Below are positions 33,701 through 45,068 of a stretch of 64,000 nt of DNA, in pieces. Positions within the stretch are counted from its first letter, which is position 1. Each line of letters starts with the position of its first letter. The position numbers and the translations under genes were made by a program. The stretch is from positions 541,948-605,947 of the forward strand of contig NC_030853.1 in the NCBI RefSeq assembly GCF_000208745.1. The letters run 5' to 3'. The notes below the pieces were generated by a model. The model was not told where the DNA came from. It ran no database searches and was given only the letters and a program-made list of their open reading frames with translations. This stretch comes from Theobroma cacao (lineage: Eukaryota; Streptophyta; Magnoliopsida; Malvales; Malvaceae).

Positions 33701-36500
33701 GACTTTTCTTTGATATGCAAAGCAACTAAACCAGGTAACCAGCTGGGCTAGAGCCAACCAGCTTTGTCTATAAGGAATTTTGGTGGCATTATCAGATTTG
33801 GAGTATGAAGTGACAGTTCAACAATTACAGCAGATCTGCATCAACATTCTAGAAAGTGGTTTCTTATTTAAGAACTACTTACAACCTTAACTTCTCCAAA
33901 AATATGCTCTAACCTTAAAATAGAAGCTTTTGTTTGCACTTCTTTGAATCCGTCGGTAAATCCTTTACTTTCTTCTTCCCCAAGTTATTTCCATAGTGCA
34001 CTATAAAGATTTTATGCCCATTACACATGCATATATTTAGCATGTTAATTAAGCTAATTTTGACTTGGTAGTCACGTATTCAATTACATGTTTAAAAAAG
34101 GTCAAAGAATCCAACAACTTGTCAAAATAAAGATAGTATTTCCTCACTCAAATCTTATTAATTGTTCAAATGTAAAAACATGCATGACTCAAGTTGGATA
34201 ATCGTGCAATCCAAACTATCCAACTATAAACCTATATTCTTCCTTTCCAGCAAACCCCAAAAGGCCAAAGGAAAACCCAACATGCTGCCAACAAAGTGAG
34301 ACTTCAAATCAATCAAGGAACCCTATAATGAAGGAGCCCCACAAGAAAAGAAAATAATTTAAAAAGGGTAGGCACTAAGACACAAGATATATGCAAAGGG
34401 AGAGGGTAGGTGGTATTATTCTTTCTATCCTTCTAGTAGTTGGGGTTTGAATATCAGGTGATTAGGCTTTGCCACCATCTCGATGTCCATTTATATATAA
34501 ATATCAGCAGCAGCTGTCACTGTTGTTTGCTGTTGAAGATGAGACAATTCTACTCGAAAATTGAGGTGAAGTTTAATTGCTGAATAATTAATACCTTTGG
34601 TTGGTGTTTCTGTTTTAGATTACTAGCTAATCATGGTACTGGTGGGACACTAAACCTAATAGTAGTGCTAATCCAGAATAGCTCATCATTGGACAGGAAT
34701 CTGTTAAAGTTCAATAGATATAAGAATAACATACTCAAACCCCACAGTTTATTATGTGTGTAAAGTTGGAGGGAGAGAAAATATTATGAACCTAAACCCC
34801 ATGACCCCCCAAACTTGGAATAAATATTATGAAGATTGGGTCCTAACCACCAGGTAGGGTTGGGGGTGTCAAAAAGGAAGGGAGTTGCAGGCACCATCAG
34901 AATATACTCTACTTATCATAATGCAGCACACATTTATTAAATATATTTAAGTATTCAAAAATACTTTAGGATGTCTTCATGTCTTTTAACTAACTAATTA
35001 ATCATTTAATTGTATTTGATCCAGCACTTTTTCTCTTTCGACCCTACCTAAAATCTTGTATATAGCTTTACCTTAAAATAAAAAAGAAGACATAAAGTTC
35101 CTTTGCTTCATCACACTTCTTTCTCTTGCATACTGTATATTGTCTTGTTTCCTTACTTGTGACTTGTTGATGACTCTACTTTTAGCTTATAAGGGTCCAA
35201 GCATTATTAGATCAATAATTTTTTGAGTCTAAATTACGTAATTTTTAAAGATTTAAACTTAAATTACTAATATGTGATAAATTTAAATTTTTATATAAGT
35301 CTTAACAATTTGAAATGAGATATTACAATCTCACCCACTTATATCTTTGATATTCTAATTAAGGTCACACATCACAATTCTATCAAAGCTAACTCCACAA
35401 GACTAAGATCTCACCAATATAATATGAAATGTCTCATTGGATTGGCACATGTTTGCTATCGATTATAACGGTCCGAGTCCAAACACCACTAGTATAATAA
35501 CTTTTTGTATTTAAATTACTAATAATCATTGACTTAACCATTATATAAATCTTAATAATCATATTCACTGTTTCATGTTAACCATGACTACTTTAAAATT
35601 AGGAGAAAAAATCAATGAACTAGGGACTTAGCTTTGGTTTCTAAAACAGAGCCATACTATAATATAAATACCGATTTTGTAAGAACTTAAGCAAACATAA
35701 AGTAGATTTACTATTAAACTTTATTATATGTACTTATAAATGCAAATTATATAACTGTTTAATTATTTTAATATAAGAAAATCATACATATTAGTTTATA
35801 AATTGCCTTAAAATGGATGTTTTATTTCCTTATTTGTCTTTAGCAACATTTAAAAATGAGAATAAAATTTTATCCATTTTGGAGTGATGTGGGCCATGGT
35901 CAAATTTGGGGCCCACTATTATTGGGCTGCAGTAGGACCACCCAAGGGGGTCAGAAAAAATTGCTGTCCCGAACAAAACAGCAAGAACGAAGCTGGATGT
36001 GGTCCACGTGGAGTCCTACAACGATTAAAAGCGGCAACCATATCCCTCCACGTGTCAAAATGAAAACAACCTTTCACGGTTCCTAACGATACAGCCCTGT
36101 CATCACAACTTATTCCCCTCGAACCTTTCACCCTTGAAAAGCCGTTAATCGCGCCAATTTTTCAACTGTCTCTCCTTTTCACAGCCCAAAATATATTCCC
36201 AAAAACACAATAATTAAAAAAAAAAAGGTTAAATTGGCAGTTGGAGGGCAGCCCAAAAAAAATAAATAAAAAATAAAATAAAAAAGGTTGGGAGAAAAGT
36301 CACCTTCTAAATTGCTTCAAAATTCCACCTCTTTTATAGCCCCACACTAATAAATAAATTATTTGCATTAATCTCAATTATTTTAATTTATATTTTCCCC
36401 ATTTTGCCCCTTTCCTCTTCTCAAAATACCCCATTTCTCCCTCGTCCTTCTATGCCATAAAAAGTTTACATATAAGCCAACAGAGATACAAGTACATGAC
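30713..36500. other. Long gene-free region
   Basis: About 5.8 kb with no convincing coding gene on either strand. Noted: a direct repeat about 31380-31510 against about 31560-31710 (AAGTTGGCTGACA; TTTACTTTCGGCGAAGGCAG). About 32920-33060 is promoter- or leader-like (CT-rich, CCATTCCATTCCATTCC), and 33060-33470 is less AT-rich than its surroundings; together they could be a transcribed noncoding unit. About 35190-35290 and 35470-35570 form a diverged direct repeat (GGTCCAAGC / GGTCCGAGTCCAAACACC). No miRNA of the families I tried to match by eye was found. Confidence 0.45.
36004..36055 (+). promoter_or_regulatory. Two G-box/ABRE-type elements upstream of KLCR gene
   Basis: CCACGTGG at 36004-36011 and CCACGTGT at 36048-36055, in a GC-richer island about 450 bases upstream of the presumed transcript start. 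ACGT-core boxes are bound by bZIP and bHLH factors (ABA, light). The function here is inferred only. Confidence 0.45.
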
Positions 36501-36601
36501 ACCACCCCATTCCTTCTTCTTCGACTTCTTCTTCTGTACATAACACCCAGAGAGAACATCAGCATTTAATTTGGGTTTCTTCATTAAACAGAACTAAATA
36601 A

Positions 36602-37004
36602 GGTACTACTCATTTATCCATTATCGTTATGGAGCATTCATTTTCTTTTTCTTTTTGTTGTAGCTGTTTTTGGTTTAGTGGTCTTATTGTGATGTTGATC
36701 ATTGAATTTTCTTGGCTAAATTTAGCAACTGGTTTTCACTTTCTTGTTGTTGTTGTTGTAGTAGTTAGTCTTTGACTTGTACAATGAATTGGATGTTAAG
36801 TTACTTTGGTTAGCTTTGTTGGGATACTATGGAAGAATTTGACAATGAGTATGGAATTTTTTTTCTTGGGATTTTGATGATGGAAAGGTTTACATTGTTC
36901 ATGGTTGGCTTAACCTCATGATTGTTTCTTTTCTGGTTCATTATTGGTTTTCTCTGTGCACTTCGGTGCTTTACTTGTGAAGTTTGCATTGATTTTTTTG
37001 GCAG
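36602..37004 (+). other. Probable intron in the 5' UTR of the KLCR gene
   Basis: The donor AATAAG|GTACTA near 36601 and the acceptor TTTGGCAG near 37004 lie just before the ATG at 37009. The segment is T-rich. A frame is open through its 3' part, but it starts inside the intron-like T-rich tract and adds no family-typical residues. Confidence 0.5.
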
Positions 37005-37008
37005 AGCA

Positions 37009-39349
37009 ATGCCTGGATTAGCTATGGATGCAATAAATGGAGAAAGCGGAGTCGATGAACCTAATAATGGGTTTTGCACTCCCTACAAGGATAGCTTTAA
37101 TCAGGAAAGGTCTCCGAGAAGTGCATTGAGTCCACAGAGTCAGCAGAGTGATTCCATTGATTTAGCCATTGATGGGGTGGTGGAAACCTCCATCGAGCAG
37201 CTTTATCACAATGTCTACGAGATGCAAAGCTCTGACCAATCACCATCGATGACTAGCTATGGATCATATGGTGAGGAATCAAGGATTGATTCAGAATTGC
37301 GCCATCTTGTTGGGGACTTCGGTGTTGTTGAAATGACAAAGGAGGTGGTGGCAGAGAAGAAAGAAGAAGGCAGTGTTGGTGACTTGACCCCTAAAAAGGA
37401 AAATGTATCTAGTGACAAAAAGCCTGTGAAGAAGAAGATCAAGAATCAAACTCCAGGTGTTAAGCATCGTTCTCGCTTGCAATTGGATTCTGAAGCATCA
37501 GCAAAGTCAAGTCCACAGAGCAAATCTTCCCGGGATAAAACTCCAGTTGAAAAGCGGTATGAGAAGAATGCAAGAAAACTAAATGCGGCTTCCCCTCTGA
37601 GGAAACAGAGGAATTTTGCTTTACTTGGTGCAAAGTTTCAGAATGGAACTGGGGATAACCTAGAGGCAGGGTTGGAGAATCCAGACCTTGGACCATTTCT
37701 ACTGAAACAGACAAGGGATATGATGTCTTCTGGTGAAAATCCTCAGAAAGCCCTTGAAATGGCTCTTCGAGCCACGAAATCATTTGAGATTTGTGCAAAT
37801 GGCAAACCAAGTTTAGAGCTCGTCATGTCTCTGCATGTTCTGGCAGCATTGTACTACAACTTAGGACAGTACAACGAGGCAATTCCTGTTCTTGAGCGCT
37901 CAATTGAAATTCCAGTGATTGAGGATGGCCAAACTCATGCACTTGCTAAATTTGCTGGATGCATGCAATTGGGTGATACCTATGCAATGTTGGGTCAAAT
38001 TGAGAATTCGATATTGTGTTATACAGCAGGTTTGGAGATTCAGAGACAAGTTTTGGGAGAAACTGATCCTCGAGTTGGTGAGACATGTCGATATGTGGCA
38101 GAAGCACATGTTCAAGCACTGCAATTTGATGAGGCTGAGAAGCTTTGTCAAATGGCCCTTGACATCCACAGGGAGAATGGTGCTCCTCCTTCTATCGAAG
38201 AAGCTGCTGACAGGAGACTTATGGGACTCATCTGTGATTCCAAAGGAGATTATGAGTCAGCTCTTGAGCATTACGTTTTAGCTAGCATGGCCTTGGCAGC
38301 CAATGGTCATGAAGTGGATGTCGCTTCAATTGATTGTAGCATTGGGGATGCATATTTATCGATGGCTCGGTTCGATGAGGCGGTTTTTGCCTACCAGAAA
38401 GCGCTCACAGTATTTAAATCAGCAAAAGGAGAGAATCATCCAACAGTTGCTTCAGTTTTCGTTCGTTTGGCTGATTTGTACAATAAGATAGGAAAACTTA
38501 GGGATTCCAGAACTTATTGTGAAAATGCACTCAGGATTTATGGAAAGCCGAATCCTGGGATCCCCTCCGAAGAGATTGCCAGTGGTCTCATTGACATTGC
38601 TGCCATGTATCAATCTATGAATGAATTGGATCAGGCACTCAAACTACTTAAGAAGGCTTTAAGCATTTTCGGCGAAGCCCCAGGTCAACAAAGCACAATT
38701 GCAGGCATTGAGGCACAGATGGGAGTCATGTATTACATGATGGGGAGCTATGCTGACTCCTACAACACCTTCAAAAGTGCCATTTCAAAGTTTCGAGCTA
38801 GTGGAGAGAAAAAGTCTGCCCTGTTTGGGATTACTCTGAACCAAATGGGTCTTGCCTGCGTGCAGCTGTATGCAATAAATGAGGCAGCTGATCTGTTTGA
38901 AGAAGCAAGGAGCATATTGGAGAAAGAATATGGTCCTTATCACCCTGATACATTGGGGGTATACAGCAATCTGGCTGGAACCTATGATGCAATGGGAAGG
39001 TACAATCTTTTCTCTTAAATTCTAGCAATGTCATTTAAGTGATTAATCTGTTTTCTGAACTCAAGGCTGCAAAATTCTGGACCTTTTTACTTTTAATTTG
39101 TAGTTCTCATGTTTTACAAATTTTATGTTTCACAGATTGGATGATGCCATCGAGCTTTTAGATTATGTTGTTGACATGAGAGAGGAGAAGCTTGGAACAG
39201 CAAATCCTGATGTCATTGATGAGAAACGAAGGTTGGGTGAGTTATTGAAGGAAGCAGGCAGGGTCCGGAGCAGAAAATCAAGATCACTGGTAACCCTCCT
39301 CGACACCAGCAATCAGATAATGAAGGATGATGGAATTAAGGTATCATAA
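37009..39349 (+). CDS. KLCR: Kinesin light chain-related TPR protein
   Basis: Exons 37009-38999 and 39136-39349 code 734 residues. Start MPGLAMDAING, chosen because it follows a plausible splice acceptor; the longer open frame upstream is intronic. Residues 1-220 are Ser/Lys/Glu-rich and probably disordered (SPRSALSPQSQQSDS; KKKIKNQTPGVKHR). From about 225 to 715 the chain is a row of KLC-type tetratricopeptide repeats, for example ALYYNLGQYNEAIPVLERSI, QLGDTYAMLGQIENSILCY, VRLADLYNKIGKLRDSRTYC and NLAGTYDAMGR-LDDAIELLDYV. Plant members, also called CMU, link cortical microtubules to the plasma membrane and bind IQD proteins; they are not known as motor cargo adaptors. Some relatives are near 600-660 residues, so this one has a long N-terminus. 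G-boxes lie about 1 kb upstream of the ATG. Confidence 0.9.
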
Positions 39350-40185
39350 TGCTGCTCATGTAAATACGGTTCATCTGTATAAATATACCATTCTGAAAGA
39401 GGATTAGGTGGTTGGTTCAGCAGACACATACCAAAAGCCTGGTTTCAACAGTTGTCTTGAGGGGTCAAGAGAAAATTTGCATTTATGGTTCATTTATCAC
39501 GGAATTGTTGATATTCCTTTGTAACATTTTTCTCTGTATGTTTCAATTTTTAATAAAGAAAATGGTGGCGTTTTGTTTTCTTAGTACTGGTTCACCAAAC
39601 CATCCATTTATTGAAATACATATCAGTTCATTGTTGTGTTTTCCAGTGGTCACATCGGTTCATTGTTGGAAAACTCCTGGATTGGGAAATAAATTGACTA
39701 ATCTAACTAGCAAAGATAAGTTGCCTTCCAAGTCTTGAAAACCTTTGTGGCAGTGGTTGGCCATGGTGTTCCAAGTGATATGCAAGTTTAACAGGCTGAT
39801 AATGAAATAATTGACTAATCTACCAAAGTTTGAAAGGCATTTGTCGGCATCCTTGCCCTTCCCTTCATTGTAAGTAATCAAGGTAGATTGTTGCACAACA
39901 CTGAAGAAACAATCTGAAATGGACAAACTTCCCTATTTGCTTCAAATGCTAAGCTAACATTCATCAGTGATCGACTACTGATAAACCAGAAAACTTTCCC
40001 CTTTCCTCTTTACTTTTGTGATATTAAGGAAAGTGAGGCTTGCTTATCAAGAAAGTCCTCAATCAAACAGTTAAACTGAACTGGCTTACAAGGAAGCATA
40101 GGCCTTAATCTAACAATATTACCATATAAAGTATTTTCCCTAATCCCTAAGCTAATATGACAAAGCAACACAATTTTTACATTCA
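39350..40185. other. KLCR 3' flank
   Basis: 3' UTR and spacer; an AATAAA-type word occurs near 39553. No further gene seen. Confidence 0.5.
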
Positions 40186-40380
40186 TGAGAAAATGACAAC
40201 TCTCCTCAATTTGAGCTGGTGGGTCAGAGAATGACCCATTGAAGATGCAAATTGCAGGCGACAAGTTAGTTGCCTGAGTGTGCGTATGGCACCACAGCTA
40301 ATACGACTGTATTGAATGTCACATGGATCATAATGATGAACTGTTCCATTGACCTAGGCTTTGGCCAGGCAAGATTATTC
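40186..40380 (-). pseudogene. Degenerate last exon of a GDSL esterase/lipase
   Basis: On the minus strand the frame reads IFNGSFSDPPAQIEESCHF, matching ILNGSLSDPPVPIQDACHH of the intact GDSL gene about 1.5 kb away. Upstream pieces resemble KAIVNGTVYGDPC (here VNGTVHHYDPCD), but stops and frameshifts break them. Only the last-exon region is recognisable, so this is a partial, decayed tandem copy. Confidence 0.75.
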
Positions 40381-41704
40381 TGGGGCAACATCAATTGTGT
40401 ACAAGGAAGGCCTCTGAGAAGTCATCTGCCAGAAGGTGAATGCTTTTGATTGATGGGTTATTTTCCTGGATGTGGAAAATGACCAAACAAAGTATAAGAT
40501 GCCTTTATTTAATTGATTGGTAAACCAGAATTGACAGTTAGGACTTGGGAACCTACAATGCACAAGACACAGAAGCCCAAACCAACAAAAGACCTTGATA
40601 AAGGCCATAGTCTCATGGCAGAGCAACAATAGATTAAGAAGCAAATGTTGGATCTTTGTCTTCTTAGTTGAAGAAAGAAGTGGGCTGAAAAGTCACTTAC
40701 CAAACCATTTCTTTTGAGTTATAAAGACAGGATCCACAACACCAATGATGGTTATCCTTGGTATAGCCTGAGTTGATAGAGAAAAGGGTCATGACATTAC
40801 TACTATTACTTTTGAGAGCACATATTCCAAAAATTGGACTCAATTGAATTGGTCTAAGGGGTGGTACTATTATTTCAATATATGAGATCCTTTATTTACT
40901 TTATAAGTGAGTAACATAATCATGTATTGGTCTTTCAATTTTATCAATATTCAATATTGATAAAGCATAGATTAGGAATATTTAGAAACGACACTTTAAT
41001 GCAAAAGAGATATCATGATTATTACTTTTTATAATTTCTTTTGTAAAGCATGTTTAACTCTTTCAACTTTATCGTATTAATTAAAAATAAAAATTATAAA
41101 CATAAAAATAAACAAAAACTTTATTAAATGTAATAATGATGTATAGCTATATCCCGTCAATTCACCTATAGAGCATACATTAACTCCACCAATTAGCATA
41201 CAGCTCATGTCCTCATCCATTGAGGTTATTGATATCTAATGCTCACCAAGTTAAGTATTTATTTCAACAAAAAAGTTATGATCCCTTTGAAAATGCTGCA
41301 CCATGTGTCTCTGAAGAGACAAGAGTAATGGCAAGCACATTGCTTCGTCACATAATGAAACTTTCAACCAGTTATCAACAACCATTTGCCATGAGTCATT
41401 GGTAAAGCTAAAAAGGCAGGTTTAAACAAAATGCTTAAGCAATAAAAAAAAGATGATGCTAAAAGATACAATATTGATTGCTAATGTGTTACTGGCATCA
41501 GGAGAATGATACTAAGTGCAGTATAAATTTATATAGAAATGCTTTTGGGAATTGGGATATCTTGTCCCTAACGTTTTCTGATCAATTGATAAGACTGTTG
41601 TCTTAAGATATATAATTTATAGTGCCAAAAGAAGGTAAACACTACAATATCTCTGTCAAATTTCTGAGCAAACATACCATGATTGCTATTCTTTTTTCTC
41701 ATCA
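40381..41704. other. Spacer between GDSL relic and GDSL gene
   Basis: About 40400-40720 may hold further, unrecognisable parts of the relic. 40870-41180 is AT-rich. No intact gene; the last bases should be the 3' UTR of the GDSL gene. Confidence 0.45.
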
Positions 41705-43314
41705 TCACATGTTTCTTTGATGATGACAAGCATCTTGAATTGGGACTGGTGGGTCAGAGAGGGAGCCATTCAGAATGCGGTCTGCCACCCACATGTTAGC
41801 TGCCTGGGAGTAATGTATACCATCCCAGCTAATGTGCCTTGATGGATGATTGCAAGGGTCGCCATACACTGTTCCATTCACTATGGCTTTTTTTCCACAA
41901 TTAATGTGGTTTCCATAAAAACTTCCACAGCAAAAATTAACTGGATCAACATAACCTGCCATAAGAACAACAGTTGCAGTTAATCTCTACTTTTCCCAGC
42001 TGCTTAGTTTAAATGCCTGCATTGCAGTTTTCGAACATGTTTTACCTAGAGTCTTCGCGCTGCTAATGAGTCCATATTTGGCTGAATAGACATCAACATA
42101 TGTGAATTTGGCAAAGGGGAGTTGTGTCCTTAACCGGGATATCTTGTCCTTAAGCTGCCTGTTAAACTCCATAGCCACCTCATTTAGAGGCTTCACACAT
42201 CCATTCTTATCTAGAATACCCGGCTTTGACTTGTCATGTAGAACATTATAAGGCAAGCAACCAAGGGGACCTGTATTATGTACCCAAAAGAACCTTGCCC
42301 CTTCCTTGTATAGTAGCTGAAACCAGGACAAGTGACAGCATTAGTTCACCTATAGATTGGAACACTTCTGCTAAAAAATTGTTGTTGCTTACATGAATAG
42401 CTTGGGACAACTGGCCTATGATATTGGGAATAGATGCTCTAACTTGGTTTTCTGTTGTGACTTGGAAACCATGGGCAAGATCATTTTGTCCAATATCAAA
42501 TGTGTACAGAGCCTGTGAGAATTCTGCAGGCCTTGGTAGATTGCTAATCGTTACGGGAATTCTTCCTGATGTCATAATTCACAAAAAAAAAAATAAAGTA
42601 TGATTTCTAATAGAATTCAGTAGAAAATTGATAGTATATCCAAGCAACTTCAGCAGACAAGAAAGTAAACACTGTAAGAGTTGTTCTCTTAATCCTAGCA
42701 TACAAAATTTTGATGTAAAATATATAGAGGGAAAGACTTACTACTGAGGCTAAGTTGATTGTAGAGAGCAGTGGTGCGAGCTTTAAATTGAATGAACTGT
42801 GAAATCTGAACCCCGAGATTGAATGGACTATAACCAGGTGGTCTAATGGATGAACCTCCAGTTGCAAAATTAGCACCATGCCTGAAATTTGTCCCAACTG
42901 AGTCCAGGTATGCACTAAGGTATGGTAACTGCAGATTCTCAGCTGCAACAAGCAACAAAATGGAAAATTCAAAGATGTAAGTTGAAGCATATATATTCAG
43001 AATGGGGCTAACGTTTTGCCAAGAATAGCCAGGAAGACACGTGATGTAAGCTTGCCTATAAAATCTATGATGAGGCGACCATCACAGGCTCTGCCTGCAG
43101 GATGTCCAAAGAAGGTTTCTCCATTCGGTGGAGGGATTTCTGTAAATGCTGCAGATATTCCCCCAGTATCTGAATTTGAGTCCCCAAAGTTGTATATTGC
43201 TGGAAACCCACATGACAGTGAACCACCATCACTTTTCACTGCCGCCCATTGTGCTGCCAATCCAAAAACCAAGATCCCAAAAGTGTAAAACAGTTTCCAG
43301 GACTCCTCCATCAT
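41705..43314 (-). CDS. GDSL esterase/lipase (SGNH hydrolase; Enod8/At5g14450-like)
   Basis: Five exons on the minus strand: 43314-43056, 42942-42742, 42565-42393, 42316-42046, 41955-41705; 384 residues. A hydrophobic signal segment (residues about 7-26) predicts secretion. Block I is AIYNFGDSNSDTGG with Ser46. Block II is GANFATGGSSI, and block III FDIGQNDLAHG. Block V is DGIHYSQAAN with Asp346 and His349, so the catalytic set is complete. FFWVHNTGPLGCLPY is typical of this subfamily. Intron 1 starts with GC (ATAG|GCAAGC) instead of GT; only this donor gives the expected IDFIAENLQLPYL. Physiological substrate (cell-wall acetyl esters, cutin, lipid) unknown. A decayed copy of its last exon lies downstream. 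Confidence 0.92.
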
Positions 43315-45068
43315 CTTTCTTAGCAGAAGCTAAACTCTTTCAAGAGTTTAAGCAAATCTTGCACTGCCTACACTAATATAAGCCTTAAAGAGTTAAAAAG
43401 CTACCGACTTGAACAGTGTGGACAGTGAGTGAGATCTTTCTGACAGTTTAAGTTTTGGATTCTGGCATGATTAGAAAAAGACATGAATCACCATTCATTG
43501 AATTGGAAGCATCAGACATGGCCCATATGGATAATGGGGACATCAACTTTCTTTATGAAATTTCAAAATTATTCACTTTACTTTGTTATTATTCGGCATG
43601 GGGGACATTACAAATGGTCCACCGAAAATTAAATATATATGTGGTACTAGGTCCAACTGGCATATGGTCCCTTTACTCTTTGCTGTGATGATGATTTGAC
43701 ATCAGAATGATCATTATGAACATAGATTTTAGGCTATTGAGAATTTGATATCTCAAGCTCGAATTTCTAAACATTATCTCAATCTGCCACACCCCGTTCC
43801 GTTTAGGCTATTGATGCAACTAGAATGACTTGCAATCTTTCTAAATTGACAAGAACGCCTAACATTCACCTATGGACCCACTAGAATTGAATGATATCAA
43901 ATGTTTTCCAACTGCTTCGTAAGTACATTTCTAAAGTGATAATAGCTAGCATGCCGAAAGCAATTACCACTATGAGTCTGGCATGATTCATGAGAAAGAG
44001 AAGGTAGAGCCTGTGATTACAACACAAGCTTGATAGCATACCAAAAAGCTGCCTGGAGGGTCCTTAACTGTGATCCAGTCTTTTATTTCTAGGGAAGGGA
44101 AGGAGTGGTTGGGGATGAAATGAGAAGTTGCCAAGGATAGATTCAGTGGAACATGTAATATTCCCCCAATCCCATGTTCTTAACTATGGTATACAGGACA
44201 GATTTGAAAACTTGGAAGCGAAAAATCGTGAATAAGCCCATAACTCATGACACCAAGAGTGTTCTTGCCAACACATTCCAAGATAATGCAGGACTGGATT
44301 TATTTATAGTGAATTTGTCAATCCAGAGAAACTGGTGCCAACAAATTTCTGGCCATTTCCACTGTAGACAATTTCCCCTTATCTTCGTTCTTATCCATAC
44401 TGTTCTGGTAGAAGTTAAAGACATGATCATTCTAGAAACAGACTCCTGATAATGTAGTATCATATTGCTTCAGGATGCAGAAAATTTAAAGGAGTCACTG
44501 CCAGAAAACCAGGCAGTTCTGTTAGGATTTAGGTGGGAAAAAGAATCATTTTCAGTAGACTTGACTGAGGATGATGATGATCACAATGGATTGGATTAAC
44601 ATGTGATAGAATGACTGTGATGCTCTTACAATAATCTAAATTGGTCTGCCTTTGAACAACAGGAATAACACAACAATATCATCAACGAAGGAAGTAAATT
44701 ATCTGCTAGTATAACAACTGCGGTTCCATGGTTCTTGACATGACTAATATACAATCTGATAAACTGCTACATTATCATGATTTGCAGGTTAGACTAAACC
44801 GATAAAAGAAAACTATTCTGATGACATGATCATTCTGGAATTGAATAGAAAACTTTCCTTTATTTCTATAAGAATGAATCAGAAACACTTAAACGGGGAT
44901 GGGAGAGGAACAAGGACACCCTAGCTTTTCTTTAAAGTGCCCTAAATATGCTGTAAGGCAGATCTCTTTCCTTGCCAAAGGTTTTCCAATGCAAGTGATC
45001 AAATAAATGATAAACTATAACCCAATTGATACAAGTTTTCATAGATGAATTGAAAACCAAACCATGGA
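43315..45068. other. Spacer between GDSL gene and aspartate oxidase gene
   Basis: Leader and promoter of the GDSL gene next to 43315, 3' UTR of aspartate oxidase next to 45068. No gene or striking repeat seen between. Confidence 0.5.

Noticed and set aside
36922..37008. N-terminal extension of the KLCR reading frame
   Set aside because: It is T-rich and ends with a splice acceptor TTTGGCAG right before ATGCCTGG; more likely the end of a 5' UTR intron.
40375..40703. Possible signal-peptide exon of the GDSL relic on the minus strand
   Set aside because: It has a hydrophobic stretch but no GDS block or other alignable sequence, so it was not included in the pseudogene call.
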